This document shows positions 11,729-23,060 of a stretch of DNA of 64,000 nucleotides, in pieces. The stretch is from Gymnorhina tibicen. Its lineage: Eukaryota; Chordata; Aves; Passeriformes; Artamidae. The stretch is taken from positions 282 through 64,281 of the forward strand of contig VXAZ01007910.1 of NCBI GenBank assembly GCA_013399875.1, given 5' to 3'. The position numbers were made by a program, and so were the translations under genes. Within the stretch, counting starts at the first letter, position 1. Each line of letters opens with the position of its first letter. The notes under the pieces are model-generated. The model did not search any database, was not told where the DNA came from, and saw only the letters and a list, made by a program, of their open reading frames with translations.

Positions 11729-14700
11729 GTCCCTTTGATTATCACTTACCCAACTCTAGACTCCTGGATGACAGGAAGATTTCCTCCATAGCATTCTCCA
11801 AGGCATCTAGTCATGCCACATGCCACAGAAGAGTTTTACGTAAAACAGAAACATCTGAAGGTAAAGGTGAATAAGCACTCTCAAATGGCCCCAGCCTTAC
11901 AGAGCACCAGGTCCCCATGTGCACAGTTTGGGTTACTTCTAAGACTGGGTCTTCATATATGGCAATACTTCTACAAGCAAGTAGCAGCAGGGGCTTCACA
12001 GAGTTCTGGGAAACTAGTTATGAAGCCTTTCCTACAAACTGTGAAAGTTCCAAATAAAAATATTTATTAAAAATTTCTTTTCTTGTCTCTTTCCATGCAC
12101 AAGGAATAAATATATCCAGAATCAAAGAAAGATTCCTATCAACTGGTTTTTTTCTTGTCTTTTTTTATGCAGCATAGCTGTGCTACCTCTCCATGGAATA
12201 AGAAAGTACATAAAAACCAGAAAGGGTGAATTAAAATGCAAGCAAGCAGAACTGAACACTTTTTAAAAATGGAAGGATGTTAAAATTTATGGCAGCTGGA
12301 AGTGTATGTGCTAACATTACATTTTACATATGCAACACCTGAAACTGAAGCCGTAATTATAGACATGTCCTTTCCCACCATATTGCAACCTGCAAAGTTC
12401 ATACCCTGCTTTGTCTGCAACTAGAACCCAATCCAGGGATGTTTTTTCACCCTGATATTGACAGGAAGTATTATAGATGAATCTGAAGTTTTAAGTAGTA
12501 TATTTACAGAGTGTTTTAAAACACAAACTACCCACGTTTAGGCATGAGTGAAAGAAAGGAGAAGGTACAGAGGTATAAAAATCAGCAGTAATAATAATAG
12601 CAAAATAGCCCAAGGGAAAAATTCTAGTGCAACAAAACCAGGCAGATAAAAACAAAAGAAAGTATCCTTTGTGTTCTGTTTTTTCCTCATAAGGTAAATA
12701 ATTCTTCATTCTTGCAAGCAGAACAATAACCTTTCCACTTTAGAAACTGAATATTATTAACTAATTCATCTTCTACAAATTAAAGTCATGATAGTTAGAA
12801 AAATTCCTCTTGATTAAATCCACAGGAAATATAAACATACTTAACTTTTACAAAAATCATTCTATCAATATAAAATATTCCCCATAAAAGGGAAAGGCAA
12901 GCATTTTTTTCTAACCAGTGATATACTGAAATAATTTACAGCTTGGCCAAATCTCAAACAAAAGTTTTCCAATGTTATTGAGAACCATGAAGCACCAGCT
13001 TTTTCCAAGTTTAAGACTTTAAGAAAAGTTCTTTAATACTGTGTCACATATCTCTATCTCCCAACATTGAAATCATCTCTGTTCTGAACTACACAGACAC
13101 AAAACCTATCCACAAGGACTGAAGCAATTTCTCCTGCATCACATCAGCCTTTCTCCATGGCTGAGTAAAGAGCTACGATTATTGGAATGTTTCCTCCTCT
13201 CTCCCATGAATGTCAGACTTGAAGTGTAGAAAGCCATAAAGATGCACTGAGGAAAGAAGCTACATACAGCTGTACATATGCAATACTTTCATCTACTGGA
13301 GATGATCAGAGAACCAGCCTTTAGCAAAAATCCAAAACTGAGCATTTCTCTTTTGTTTTAATTTTTATTCTGACACCCATCCTCCCCCCCAAACTTTTTA
13401 ACCAAGTCAAGGGCAATGCCACATATGTGCAAGGACTATGCTCACTTACTCATAGACTGTCTCAAAGGGCTGGAGGTGAATTATATTTCTTTCTTCCTAA
13501 AATATTATCAGGAGCATATTTTAATGTGGATTTTGTACAGAAAGTAATACTGAAGTTACTGTGTGGTATTTTGTATACAGGGACACATAAAAGTTTATGG
13601 TTCAGTCTAAAACAGTCTATTGTAGAAAGAAAAGTAAATTCTTTATTTCTTGTATTATAAACGCAATAAATCGCTCAGTTATAGCTTGTCACTTAGTTGC
13701 TTGGAAAAGCATAATAATAAGATTTTGGGCCAATATGCTCTGCTACAGAACTATAAAAACACACATTTTGTATCTGATTTACCCTAATTATTCTGAATGT
13801 CAGGTTCCTTTCTTCCTGTTAGTATTACTGTATCATTATTCATTCGAAGATTCAGCTTCTTCAATAAACAGTGTTTTAAGAACTTCTGTTAAATACAGGT
13901 TTTCAGCATTCAAGTGCTTTTTAAATTGATCCATAAGGCCTTTATTCCGTAAGTAGAAAGCATGATTTTACCACTAGTTCTGCATTGTTTGAAATCTCAT
14001 AAATGATAGAATTCAGGCTAAACAAAGGTCAAACAATGACTCATTACTTTTGATCTGGAAAATGTTGCTCTTTGACTTATTCTGTAATTGCTAACAGCTT
14101 TTTGACATAAGTGATCATGTTATGAAGAATTGATTGCCATGTTTCTAGTGGTTTTGGATTCATTTGTCAATAGTCCACAGAGTTTTAATAAATATATTAT
14201 CCCGTGTTTTTTGTATTCAGTCTACATTTCTGCAAAATAATATTGCATTGTTTATCTAATTGCATCCTTAATGTACTGTATAATATTAACTTCCTTTCAT
14301 TGATTATTATGAGGTGTTAGGGAGAGGCTATAAATCAAAACTTAGATCAGAGTACAGGACACTCAGCTCTGGGTAACTTTATTTTTAATCAGAGCAAATG
14401 TAAAACTGCATATATAATCTCCAAATGGCTCTGTAGATGGAAGCATGTGGAGATACAGCATAACAGCAGGGTACAGTCCTTCTTAGCATTCCCATGAAAA
14501 AAGAAGAATAGACTAATACAAGTTTGATCTCCTACTTTGATCACATCTTCCTCCCAAATTTTAAATTTGAGAGGTGTGCCACAAAGCTGTAGAATGGATT
14601 CTGCACTTGTTACCCTTTATTCTGTAGCTTCAGCTCAATTCAATTTCTCTGTACAAAAAATCAGAAACCTGGCCTACTTTCAAGTCCAGCATCACAATTC

Positions 14701-15778
14701 TGCAGAGGGACAGTACTCACAACACGCCTCGCAGCATAGATCCTCAGTAGAAATGAGTGAGTAGGATGATGTCTGGGTACCCTGCAAGTTAAAGTCATAT
14801 CTGCATTTATTACTCAATATCCCTGAAATGGAAGTAGTGAAATAAAAGAAAGATAACCCTGACTTTTAAGGTTTTACCTCAACATTGCCGCCAATTTCCC
14901 AGATAACAAGAGTGCTTTGAGAAACAGCAAATCAAAGACTACTTTCATGCTCACCTGTAGTCCTTGCAAGACCCTCAACATCAAACTTTCCATTATAAAA
15001 TACCTCCCACCGTAATAATATCACAGCAAAACACCAAGAGACTGAACAGTTCCTGCAACTTAAGAACAAAATTTGTCAGTTTATCACAGTGTCATATTAA
15101 TTTGCCACCTTTTTAAAGCTTAAGGCATCATAATATGAATTGCTACAGAATAATAACCCTTAAATGGCAGGCAGATTTCCACCTCTAGAAGTAAACTGTT
15201 TCCCCTGCCAGTGCACAAGCTCTTTCAAGAGGGAGAGAACTCTACTTTTAAAATGTGTTTAATCCTGATTAGGAGGATTATCTTTTAGAAACCTACCAAC
15301 AGAGAAAATAAAGGAAAAAAATAAGAAAAATATAAAATGAGCACAGTTCTTATGACTTTAAGGTGGGAATAAAATCTTAGTTAAAATCATTACTTTCCAT
15401 GGATTTTTTGCTTGATAAACAAATGGAAGAAGAAAATTTATTACTTCTACAACATAGAGAAAAATCTCTAGTATCACTTTTTATGCTTTATTTAATATGA
15501 CACCAGACTTCTGCAAGTTTGGGGTTTTATTTTTTGCTTTAGTGCTTAAAAAATTCACTCCATTGCATCATTTTTTTAAATGTCATTATGGAAAATTTAA
15601 GTGACAAAACACTCACTTTTCTCAATGTGACCTCATCAGCTACAATTCCAGACTAAGCTGTCTAAATTGTTGAGTCATTAGGTGCTGCTGTAAAAGATTA
15701 TTTAGTGCTACAAGCCTTACAGTACTATGGCCTACCTTTTATTCATCCCTGTATGTCCTGTTTTGCACATTCTGTTTG
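11729..15778. other. AT-rich noncoding stretch
   Basis: No gene or interspersed repeat is recognised. Frames such as 13597-13929 and 14537-14764 lack coding character. A C run near 13384-13390 and scattered A/T runs are the only simple-sequence features. Confidence 0.55.
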
Positions 15779-15912
15779 GCCAGGGAGGGTGTGGAGTGTC
15801 CACTCTGAGAACTATTCAGAAGGCATCTGGACACAGCCAGTGACCCTGTCTGAGCAAGTGGCTGTACCACACGACCTCAAGAGGCCCCTTTCAACCTCAT
15901 CCATTCTAAGAC
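15779..15912 (+). mobile_element. CR1 LINE fragment, 3' end
   Basis: The sequence follows the terminal part of CR1. It opens with a degenerate 'gagggtgtggagtgtcc' version of the 'ttgtggagtctcc' segment, then CTGGACACAGCC, a diverged 'gaccctg...gagca' stretch, then 'ctcaagaggcccctttcaac' and a decayed 3' terminus CCATTCT. It is 5'-truncated, as CR1 copies usually are, and more diverged than the copy 0.7 kb downstream. No coding capacity remains. Confidence 0.8.
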
Positions 15913-16607
15913 GGGTACTCTCCATGACACTATCAAAAATACTTCTCATTTTAATAGTAAAAAATGCAAAAGTCTTTTCTCATTGTATTTCTAGCTGTAA
16001 TTGAAATATTTTTCATCAGGAGACTCTTCAAAAGAATAGGGCAATTTTAGGAAGAGTATGAATTTTCTTCCTTCCATCCCAAGCTGCAAACTAAAACAGC
16101 CTAATACAATAAGCATGAACATTTTGGGTAAAGAAAGCAATCTGGAGTACATGTACTGGTAATAAAAGCTTCAGTCTTTAGCACTGTTTGATGTTAAGAC
16201 TAAAGACTAGGTCTAAATTCTTTTACTGAAAGATTCTTGCAAACAGTAAAGAGTAAACAGTAAAGTATTATATAATTTATATAAGCAGGTGATCTGCCAA
16301 GACACAAAACCAACAAAACTCAGAATGAAACACCTACAAACCACAACAATTTGAGATATTAATAAATATCTCAAATTCATGACACAACAGACCTGCCAGT
16401 ATGCCATTTGTATCACTGATTTAATACTTGTTTCAGAGTGTTTTACTCAGTATATTTTCTTCTGTGGATATACTATGTACATGCACTCATGAATTAGGTA
16501 TATGGATTGGGAAACAATTTTGTAGGCTACTAATCCTTGCAGGTTTTGTTTCATAATCCTTATGAAGGGATACAAAGAATTAATTACAAAAGAAAACTAA
16601 CATTAAA
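15913..16607. other. noncoding spacer between two CR1 copies, with inverted repeats
   Basis: AT-rich sequence separating two CR1 3' ends of the same orientation. It contains two inverted repeats: 9-bp arms at 16173-16181 and 16200-16208, and a perfect 13-bp hairpin at 16348-16377, listed separately. Confidence 0.6.
16348..16377. repeat. perfect 13-bp inverted repeat with 4-base spacer
   Basis: The arm AATTTGAGATATT at 16348-16360 is exactly complementary to AATATCTCAAATT at 16365-16377, with spacer AATA. The flanks do not extend the pairing. The size is unusual for random AT-rich DNA but small for a MITE. It is not obviously a miRNA precursor because the stem is short and the loop tiny. Confidence 0.9.
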
Positions 16608-17073
16608 GAGTCCTCAGGACAAAAGAAACTTGGAGCTCCTGGAGCAGGTCCAGTAAGGGCAACAGAGATGGTTAAGGGACTGGAACATCTCTCTAATAAG
16701 CAAAGGCTGAGGGAGCTGGCCCTGTCCAGGGAAGAGGTGGCTGAGAATTATCTTGTCCTTGCCTATAAGGATCTGAAGGGAGGGTATCGAGACGATGGAG
16801 ACAGAGTCTTCCTGGTGGTGCCCAGCAACAGGACAAGAGACAATGGGCAGAAACTGATGCACAGGAAGTTCCACCTGAATAGAAAGAACTTCTTTAGTGC
16901 CAAGCACTGGAACAGATTGCTCATAGAGGCTGTGAAGTCTCCCGCACTGGAGATATCCATCTGGACACAATCCTGTGCCATGTGCTCTGGGATGACCCTG
17001 CTTGAGCAGGGGGGTTGGACCAAATGACCCACTGTGGTCTCTTCCAGCCTCACCCATTCTGTGATCCTTTGAT
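16608..17073 (+). mobile_element. CR1 LINE, 5'-truncated 3' part with ORF2 C-terminal remnant
   Basis: A clear CR1 3' fragment. A frame from an ATG at 16668 to 17027 (119 codons) still reads as the C-terminal end of CR1 ORF2: residues 1-7 MVKGLEH, residues 33-39 YKDLKGG, residues 51-60 VPSNRTRDNG, residues 65-71 HRKFHLN and residues 80-84 HWNRL. The stretch around residues 18-30 does not match the usual 'GLFSLEKRRLRGDL' type segment, so it carries an indel or substitution cluster. The frame loses the family pattern after about residue 92. The 3' end (GGGGGGTTGGACC, then CATTCTGTGATCC) is typical. The copy is dead: there is no endonuclease or RT core and the frame is only a relic. Confidence 0.92.
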
Positions 17074-20000
17074 ATAGAAAAGACAGAAAAGGTATAAGAA
17101 AGCCAACTCTGTCTGTCTAGTTTTTCTAAAAGACAATTCTTATGAAAATAATTTGGTGTTCTAAAGATAAAAATCATATTGAAATTCAATATAGTTCTGT
17201 TAAATAAACAGCTATCTCTAGTACAAACACTGAGAAAGTGGAACAGCATTCCAGCTCCCTCTACTGGACTAGATATGGTATATTAATAACACTGCACTTA
17301 AAAAGCATTTTCCTTCATCAGACTCTTGGACCTACCAGGCAATTTCTTTTAACAAATTATTTTTCTTTTCTCTAACACGACATCTAAAAAACCCATTTAA
17401 ATGGTATTGTAACTCCTGAACACCTTTTTCTAAAAGAAAACCTAAAACTGAAGGAAAGCCAAGCAACAAAAACAGATTTTAGGCAACTATTCAAAGTTTA
17501 CTGTGAAATTTTCTTATTAATTATTCTATAAATAGGTACCACAACCCACTAAATTCTTTTTGTATTATTGTCCTTGTAAAATTTATATAATTTTTGCCTC
17601 TTGCATTTGCTGGATAAGCTGTTTCAGAGACGAAAACAAAAAAATTCAGTAGAAGGTGAAAGTCACCAGGTCTTAAGAAACAAAACCAGAGGACTGTTAC
17701 ATAATTGACAATTTAAAAAATATACTTGTGTACACTGAAAGATTTTCAAAAACCCAAAATCAAAACAAGAAAACTTCCATTATCTTGTATCATAAACTCA
17801 TCCTCATCAGCAACCTAGATCATAGCCTTTTCTTCTCCTTTCCCTGTCAGGAATGAGATAATCATTATGTCATTTTTGCATGTGTATTTTTCAACACAAA
17901 TCCAATCTGACTGCATCTTCCTTAATCACAGTTTCTCTAGGGGAAATCTTTACCCCTAAACCACTGAAACAACAGCATTTCTTTCTGTGGTCTTCAGTTA
18001 TTCTTTTTCTAATTTAAATAATTGCTGACAGTGAATCTGCTTAGGGACAAGCAGACAATAGAAATCTCAATTACTATCTCATGAGATGAAAAATTCAGAG
18101 GAGGAGCCCTATGATACTTTAGTTGGCTTTAGCTCTACACTTAAATCCAGATCCACTTGTTGGGGGGAGTTCAAGACTAAAGGATGATTAGCACAGATGG
18201 AGGGATGTCAAGTCTAAAAAAGAGTCTGGTCCTTAGAAATTGCTGGAAACTATAGAGGTTTTAACTGTAGCATAACTGTGGAGGATGCTTTAATTTTCAA
18301 CAATGGAGAACTTGTTTCCATTGAGCCTCCTAATAGTTAAACAAAAATCACACACAATTGCAGCTGAACACAACAGACTTAAGAGAACCCATTCTTCTCA
18401 AGTATACTGTGGTGTCTTGCAAGTTCTTTTTCCTTCTTATTTACTTTACTAATTTTCATTTCATAACTAAAGAAGAAAAGAAGACTCTGGTTCAAAATAA
18501 ATACATAATTTAACAATCAGAGAAAAGACTGATATTTCAGTCAGCATGGAACCAGAGAACACATTGCTCTGAAGCAGAAAGACTTTTTTAAACAAATGAA
18601 ATAGCTGGAAGTCATTATTACAAATCACAAATTACAGCATGTGAAAGACAATGAAGATGCCCACCTAGCCAATACAGACTTGAGTAGTGATATTTACAAA
18701 CACACTACTGAAAAAAATGTACATTGTTATCAAATATGTGTAAAAAACTGACTTAAGAAATTTGAAAGTTATTTCTGTCCGTCCACCAACACACACTGGC
18801 ATAATTATTATTATATCTTCATGCAGGGAAGGAAAAATAAAGTGAGAGCAAGAAGTAAATTTTGAGACATTGATCTCTACTTCTTTACAGCTTCTCATCA
18901 TGTTACATACAAACACAATATTATTTGTCTCAAAAGCAGTTTATCAATAATAACTGGCATTTTAAACTAAATCAGTAGGAAATGTCCTAAAAAAAAAAGT
19001 CTTGTACCACAATCTAGAAGACTGTGGATGTGGTGATATAATCACATCAGGAAAGTAATTTCCCTTCCTTGTTCTATGTATTAGGCTTGCAAATATGGCC
19101 TTAACATGTCTGATAAACACGCATAGCAAAAAGGTCAAACAGAACTGAATCCTGAGCAGTAAAACTTTAGAGAATTGAAAATATAAAATGCTTCAATTTT
19201 ACATTATTAGTAGAAATTCTACAATTATTCAGATATTCATTCTGGGTGGAGGACAGGAGTGGCTGTAGAGGAAAGATGGGAAGAGAAAGAACGAAGAGAA
19301 CTGCCAGGGGAGGACATAAAAATGGTGCTCTATTGAAATTTCTCACCTTCAGTCTTTAAAATCTTCACTGCTTCTCATCCTGATTTCCTGCAGCTAAGAT
19401 CAAACAATTTTAAAAACTTCCTGGGGAAAAAATGACAGAGTATGCATGTGTGTTTATATGCACACACATTCATGGAAAGAAAGGGAATATAACTAAATTT
19501 TTCTCTATACCTAATTACTGATCATAATTATGAACTTAAAACAGCTAAGCTCTGGTTACTTCATAAGAGCTTAATGAAAAAAAATGCACTTTCACTTCAC
19601 AACCCTTAATGTCCCCTATGTGCTCAAGTGAAGGAGCATGACAGAAATATGTTGCACCTTGGGTAAGTATCTTCAAATACTACTGAATCATCCATGTTTT
19701 TCCAAATAGAAACTAGTTAAATAAGACCCAATAAGATCTTTTATCATGTGGCTGAATTCCTCTCTGTGGATATTTATATCCATTTCTTTTCCACAGAATG
19801 TAAAGCTGCTTTCTGAACCAATAGTGTGCAAATATGCTGCATAGAATTAGAAGTTTATTGACTCTAATTAGCAGCATGTCTGATTTTTAGAGACACTATA
19901 ACAACAGACACTAACTTTACTACACTTTTAACAGCAACTGAGCAGCTTTTTGAAAAACCTGAGTAAACACTGAGAGTAAAATCTCTTTCCATCTCCAAGG

Positions 20001-22109
20001 TCATAACTCTTACAAATGCATTTGATATGAACAGCGTTGCTTTTTTAATCAGCATATGCCTTTCAATTATACAAAAAAAATTTGAGCCTCCTATTCTCTT
20101 TCACACTTTCCCATCAAAATATTTATATACACATTGAAGGCTTGCAGGAGTATTCCCTGAATTAACTATAATTGGTAATTTATGAAGAAAGCATGTCTCT
20201 GTATACGGGTCAATAGGGAGAAATTTTAGACAAGGCTAGCTTGCTTGCTATTGTGGCAGTTCATGATTTATTAAATTCGTGCAAGTTACTTCAGTTTGAA
20301 GACAGAAACTGTAAGTAGTTTGTTTAACATGAGGCCACACTCATGATGAAGGACATAGTTTTACTAAGGAAAGAGAAAATCAGATAAGTGTTTGAAAAGT
20401 TTGGTTTTTTCTAAATGAAGCTATTTCAATAAAAAATAATATCCACTGCAACACATTGTTGATGAATTTCTTGAATTTTCTTATACACAAATATGAGTAA
20501 TTCCAAACGGCAACAAGCATATCTTTCTAAATTTGAAATCAGTCAGAAATGGCCCACTTTTTTAAAGTCACCTACTCTTTCAGCTTGCAATTTGCTTCAA
20601 GGTGAACTCAGACATCTGTCACAAAAGACAACGAGAAAAAAGGAGTTGTATCATTGTGACATCTACCTAACAACCTTCAGGAACTAATAGCACATTGTCC
20701 CTTTTGTCACCAGCACAGTCATACATGAACAGATATGACATTCCTGTAGCTCAGAAGTCATTAAGCATATTAATTATGCAGAAAATTTCTTAGAGGGTTG
20801 AACATATATATGCTCTTGAATGATTATGAAGTGCAGTCTGGCAGATGTGGATGATGTCTAAGAGGAAATTCTCCAAGTGTTTTGGAAATTTTCTGTCATC
20901 TGCCTTTCTAAAATTCAAGTCAAAGAGGAAGAGAGGAAATGGCACACAGTTTTAAATAAGTAACAAAAATCTATAAAAACAATGAAAAGTGACATTACTC
21001 TTATTGAAATTCAGCCAATTACCAGGCTACAATATACTTTAAAAAAATCATATCTATACTAATAAATATGTCCCATTTAAAATATGTCCACATGGGTTTC
21101 ATTAATACATAAGCATACACACTAACTTCACTTCTGCAGGTTCCCTAAAAGAACACAACACTGACTGCCTGTCTGGACACCATGCTCACATTGCATTAAG
21201 GCAGAAGACTTTTACCTTCCTGGCTGTCTACCAAGGTAACTACTGATATTTAGTCCAGAAAATTTTCATCTGGGCAACATTCTCAGACAGAAAGTTATTT
21301 TTCGTAAGAATTTTTTTGTTTGGGTTTTTGTTTGTTTGTTTACTCTTTTGATATATCTGGGATTAAAAGGAAAGAATTGAGCATATAGAGTTAACCATAA
21401 CAAAATTAATTGCATGCAAACAGCATTACATATTTCTAGTCTATTTTGATTTTCCAGGTTTTCCTACCAGAATCCTAAAACTGTGCTATATTTAAAGCTC
21501 TTCCTGCCACAGAAATGTTTCTGAGTGCCACTTCCCAGCCTAATGGGGGAAGCCAGAAAGGAAAGGGACAGAGGGATGAAGAAGAGAAAATACAACTCAG
21601 GAAATAACTTTGAATTTATGCAGAAGCTCAGAACCTTTTAATGACAATCAAAAGGAAATTATTTCATCATCATGTTCTACTCAAAAGAGAGATGAAATTG
21701 TCACAGTCCGTCTTCAGCAAACATTTCCTTTCTTCTCACACTCCTTTACTCATGGTTTTGATGATGACATTCCCATTGGGTAAAAAAAAAAAAAAGAAGT
21801 AACAAAAAAAATATCTTTCATAAGAGTGATATTTGCCCATGAAAGACTTGCTCCCTGTTAGACATGGTTAAGAAAACATTATTGGGAAAAATATTTCTGA
21901 CAGCTTCTAAAGCCTGACATCTACGGACAGATCTGTCCTGCTCTATAAAAGTTATCCAGATCTAAGAATATTGCTGTCCAGACCTCACAATATCTTTAGT
22001 TCCCAGATACAATTAATTGCTACATTGCATAGTAAAAAATGGCTGACAGAAAGACAGAATTGGATGCAGACCCAAGAGGGAGAGTGATTGATCTCTCTTA
22101 GATAATTAC
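17074..22109. other. AT-rich noncoding stretch
   Basis: About 5 kb without a recognisable gene. A near-ideal but isolated 5' splice-site-like GGGTAAGTAT occurs near 19660-19670 with no exon evidence upstream. A (TTTG)n-type tract at 21311-21341 and an A run at 21782-21795 are simple repeats. All open frames look like chance. Confidence 0.55.
21311..21341. repeat. T-rich (TTTG)n low-complexity tract
   Basis: A T run followed by TTTG units, interrupted by GGG. The reverse strand reads as a CAAA-type repeat. Similar CAAA tracts recur in the window (about 27295-27317, 36577-36632, 54847-54882). It has no known function. Confidence 0.8.
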
Positions 22110-22400
22110 TACAGCTACAAAAAACAGAGAGTGCCCAAAGGGCGGCACTGCATGGTGGTCCTGAGCAGAACCACGTCAGTAAATAAACTTCATTAACTAC
22201 AAAAATAGGAGCACAAAGATTGGGAAGGGGTGGAGGGAGCAAACAAACAAATAAAACAGGTGAAGACAGTTTGAGTGCAGTCAAAGAAGGGACAGAGGGA
22301 TGAGCTTTATTGTGCATCCAGTTCGCTGTGCTCAAGAGCCTGGGGGATTTCTGAGCGTTCTGAGGAACAGAACCCCCACGCTTTTTCAGTAATAAAAGAC
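22110..22400 (-). mobile_element. possible LTR-like fragment, minus strand (weak)
   Basis: On the minus strand a G+C-richer segment contains GCACAATAAAGCTC, with AATAAA corresponding to 22306-22311. It is followed by a pyrimidine-rich tail and preceded by a segment with paired motifs (GGGGGTTCTGTTCC and GAAATCCCCCAGG). That order resembles the R/U5 part of an LTR. No TG...CA boundaries, target-site duplication or TATA box could be fixed, so this may be ordinary noncoding DNA. Confidence 0.2.
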
Positions 22401-22982
22401 AAATTCAAATCAAACACACACGTCTCATTCTACAGTCTGTTCATTTTATACTAATATTAAGTTTGTCTGTAGAGCACAAGTGGAAGTAAATGTTTTGGTG
22501 GACTATTGAAGTTTTTGTAATTCCCTAACTAATACTAGAGCTGACTTCAGTACTCTGTATAAATATTCTAGCTGCACTTAAAGGAATGTTGTATTTTTCA
22601 AACATTTTTTCGTATGCTGGTGATCAGACACCAGATGTCTCACTGACATTGAAGGCTCATTGAAGTTAGTTTGGAATTCCCAATCAGGAAGAAAATCCAG
22701 GATTATGGAATATTTTGATAGAGCTGGATTCATAAAACACTTCAGTCTGCAGACATATTATTAGTCTGTTGCCATAATATTTACATTTCTAAATGAAAAC
22801 TCCCCATTAGACAGCTGGACACTCTTCATCATCTTTTATATGATTTTTTGTTTGTTTCACTGGTTTGAAAAATGGGCATGTTGTGGAAGTGCAAGAACAT
22901 TACATATGCCTCTAGATTACCCTGACACACAGAAGCGAGAAAGTCAAAACCTATGGTGTCTAAAACTAAGCCTTTCAAGTTC
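22401..22982. other. AT-rich noncoding stretch
   Basis: No gene or repeat recognised. The frame at 22840-23037 runs into the MIR-like relic and has no coding character. Confidence 0.55.
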
Positions 22983-23060
22983 TATTTTGTATCTCATATT
23001 CACAATGACTTGCCAAGGTTATACAGAAAGCAGGTAGAGTTGGGAATAGAACTTAGCCTG
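22983..23060 (-). mobile_element. MIR-like SINE core relic, minus strand
   Basis: The stretch 'gacttgccaaggttataca' followed by 'gcaggtagagttgggaat' aligns by eye with the reverse complement of the MIR core and the segment before it (the 'cttgcccaaggtcacacag ... ggcagagctgggatt' region). It is strongly diverged, as expected of MIR copies in birds. There is no coding content. Some of these elements have become regulatory in other vertebrates; nothing here shows that. Confidence 0.5.

Noticed and set aside
11482..11874. Tyr/Ile-rich frames on both strands
   Set aside because: They are translations of the TA/TG microsatellite.
16614..17249. 212-codon minus-strand frame, the longest in the window
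   Set aside because: It is antisense to the CR1 fragment; the G+C-rich LINE lowers stop frequency on both strands, and the protein resembles nothing.
19655..19675. Near-perfect 5' splice site GGGTAAGTAT
   Set aside because: Isolated; no open or exon-like sequence upstream, and such strings occur by chance in 64 kb.
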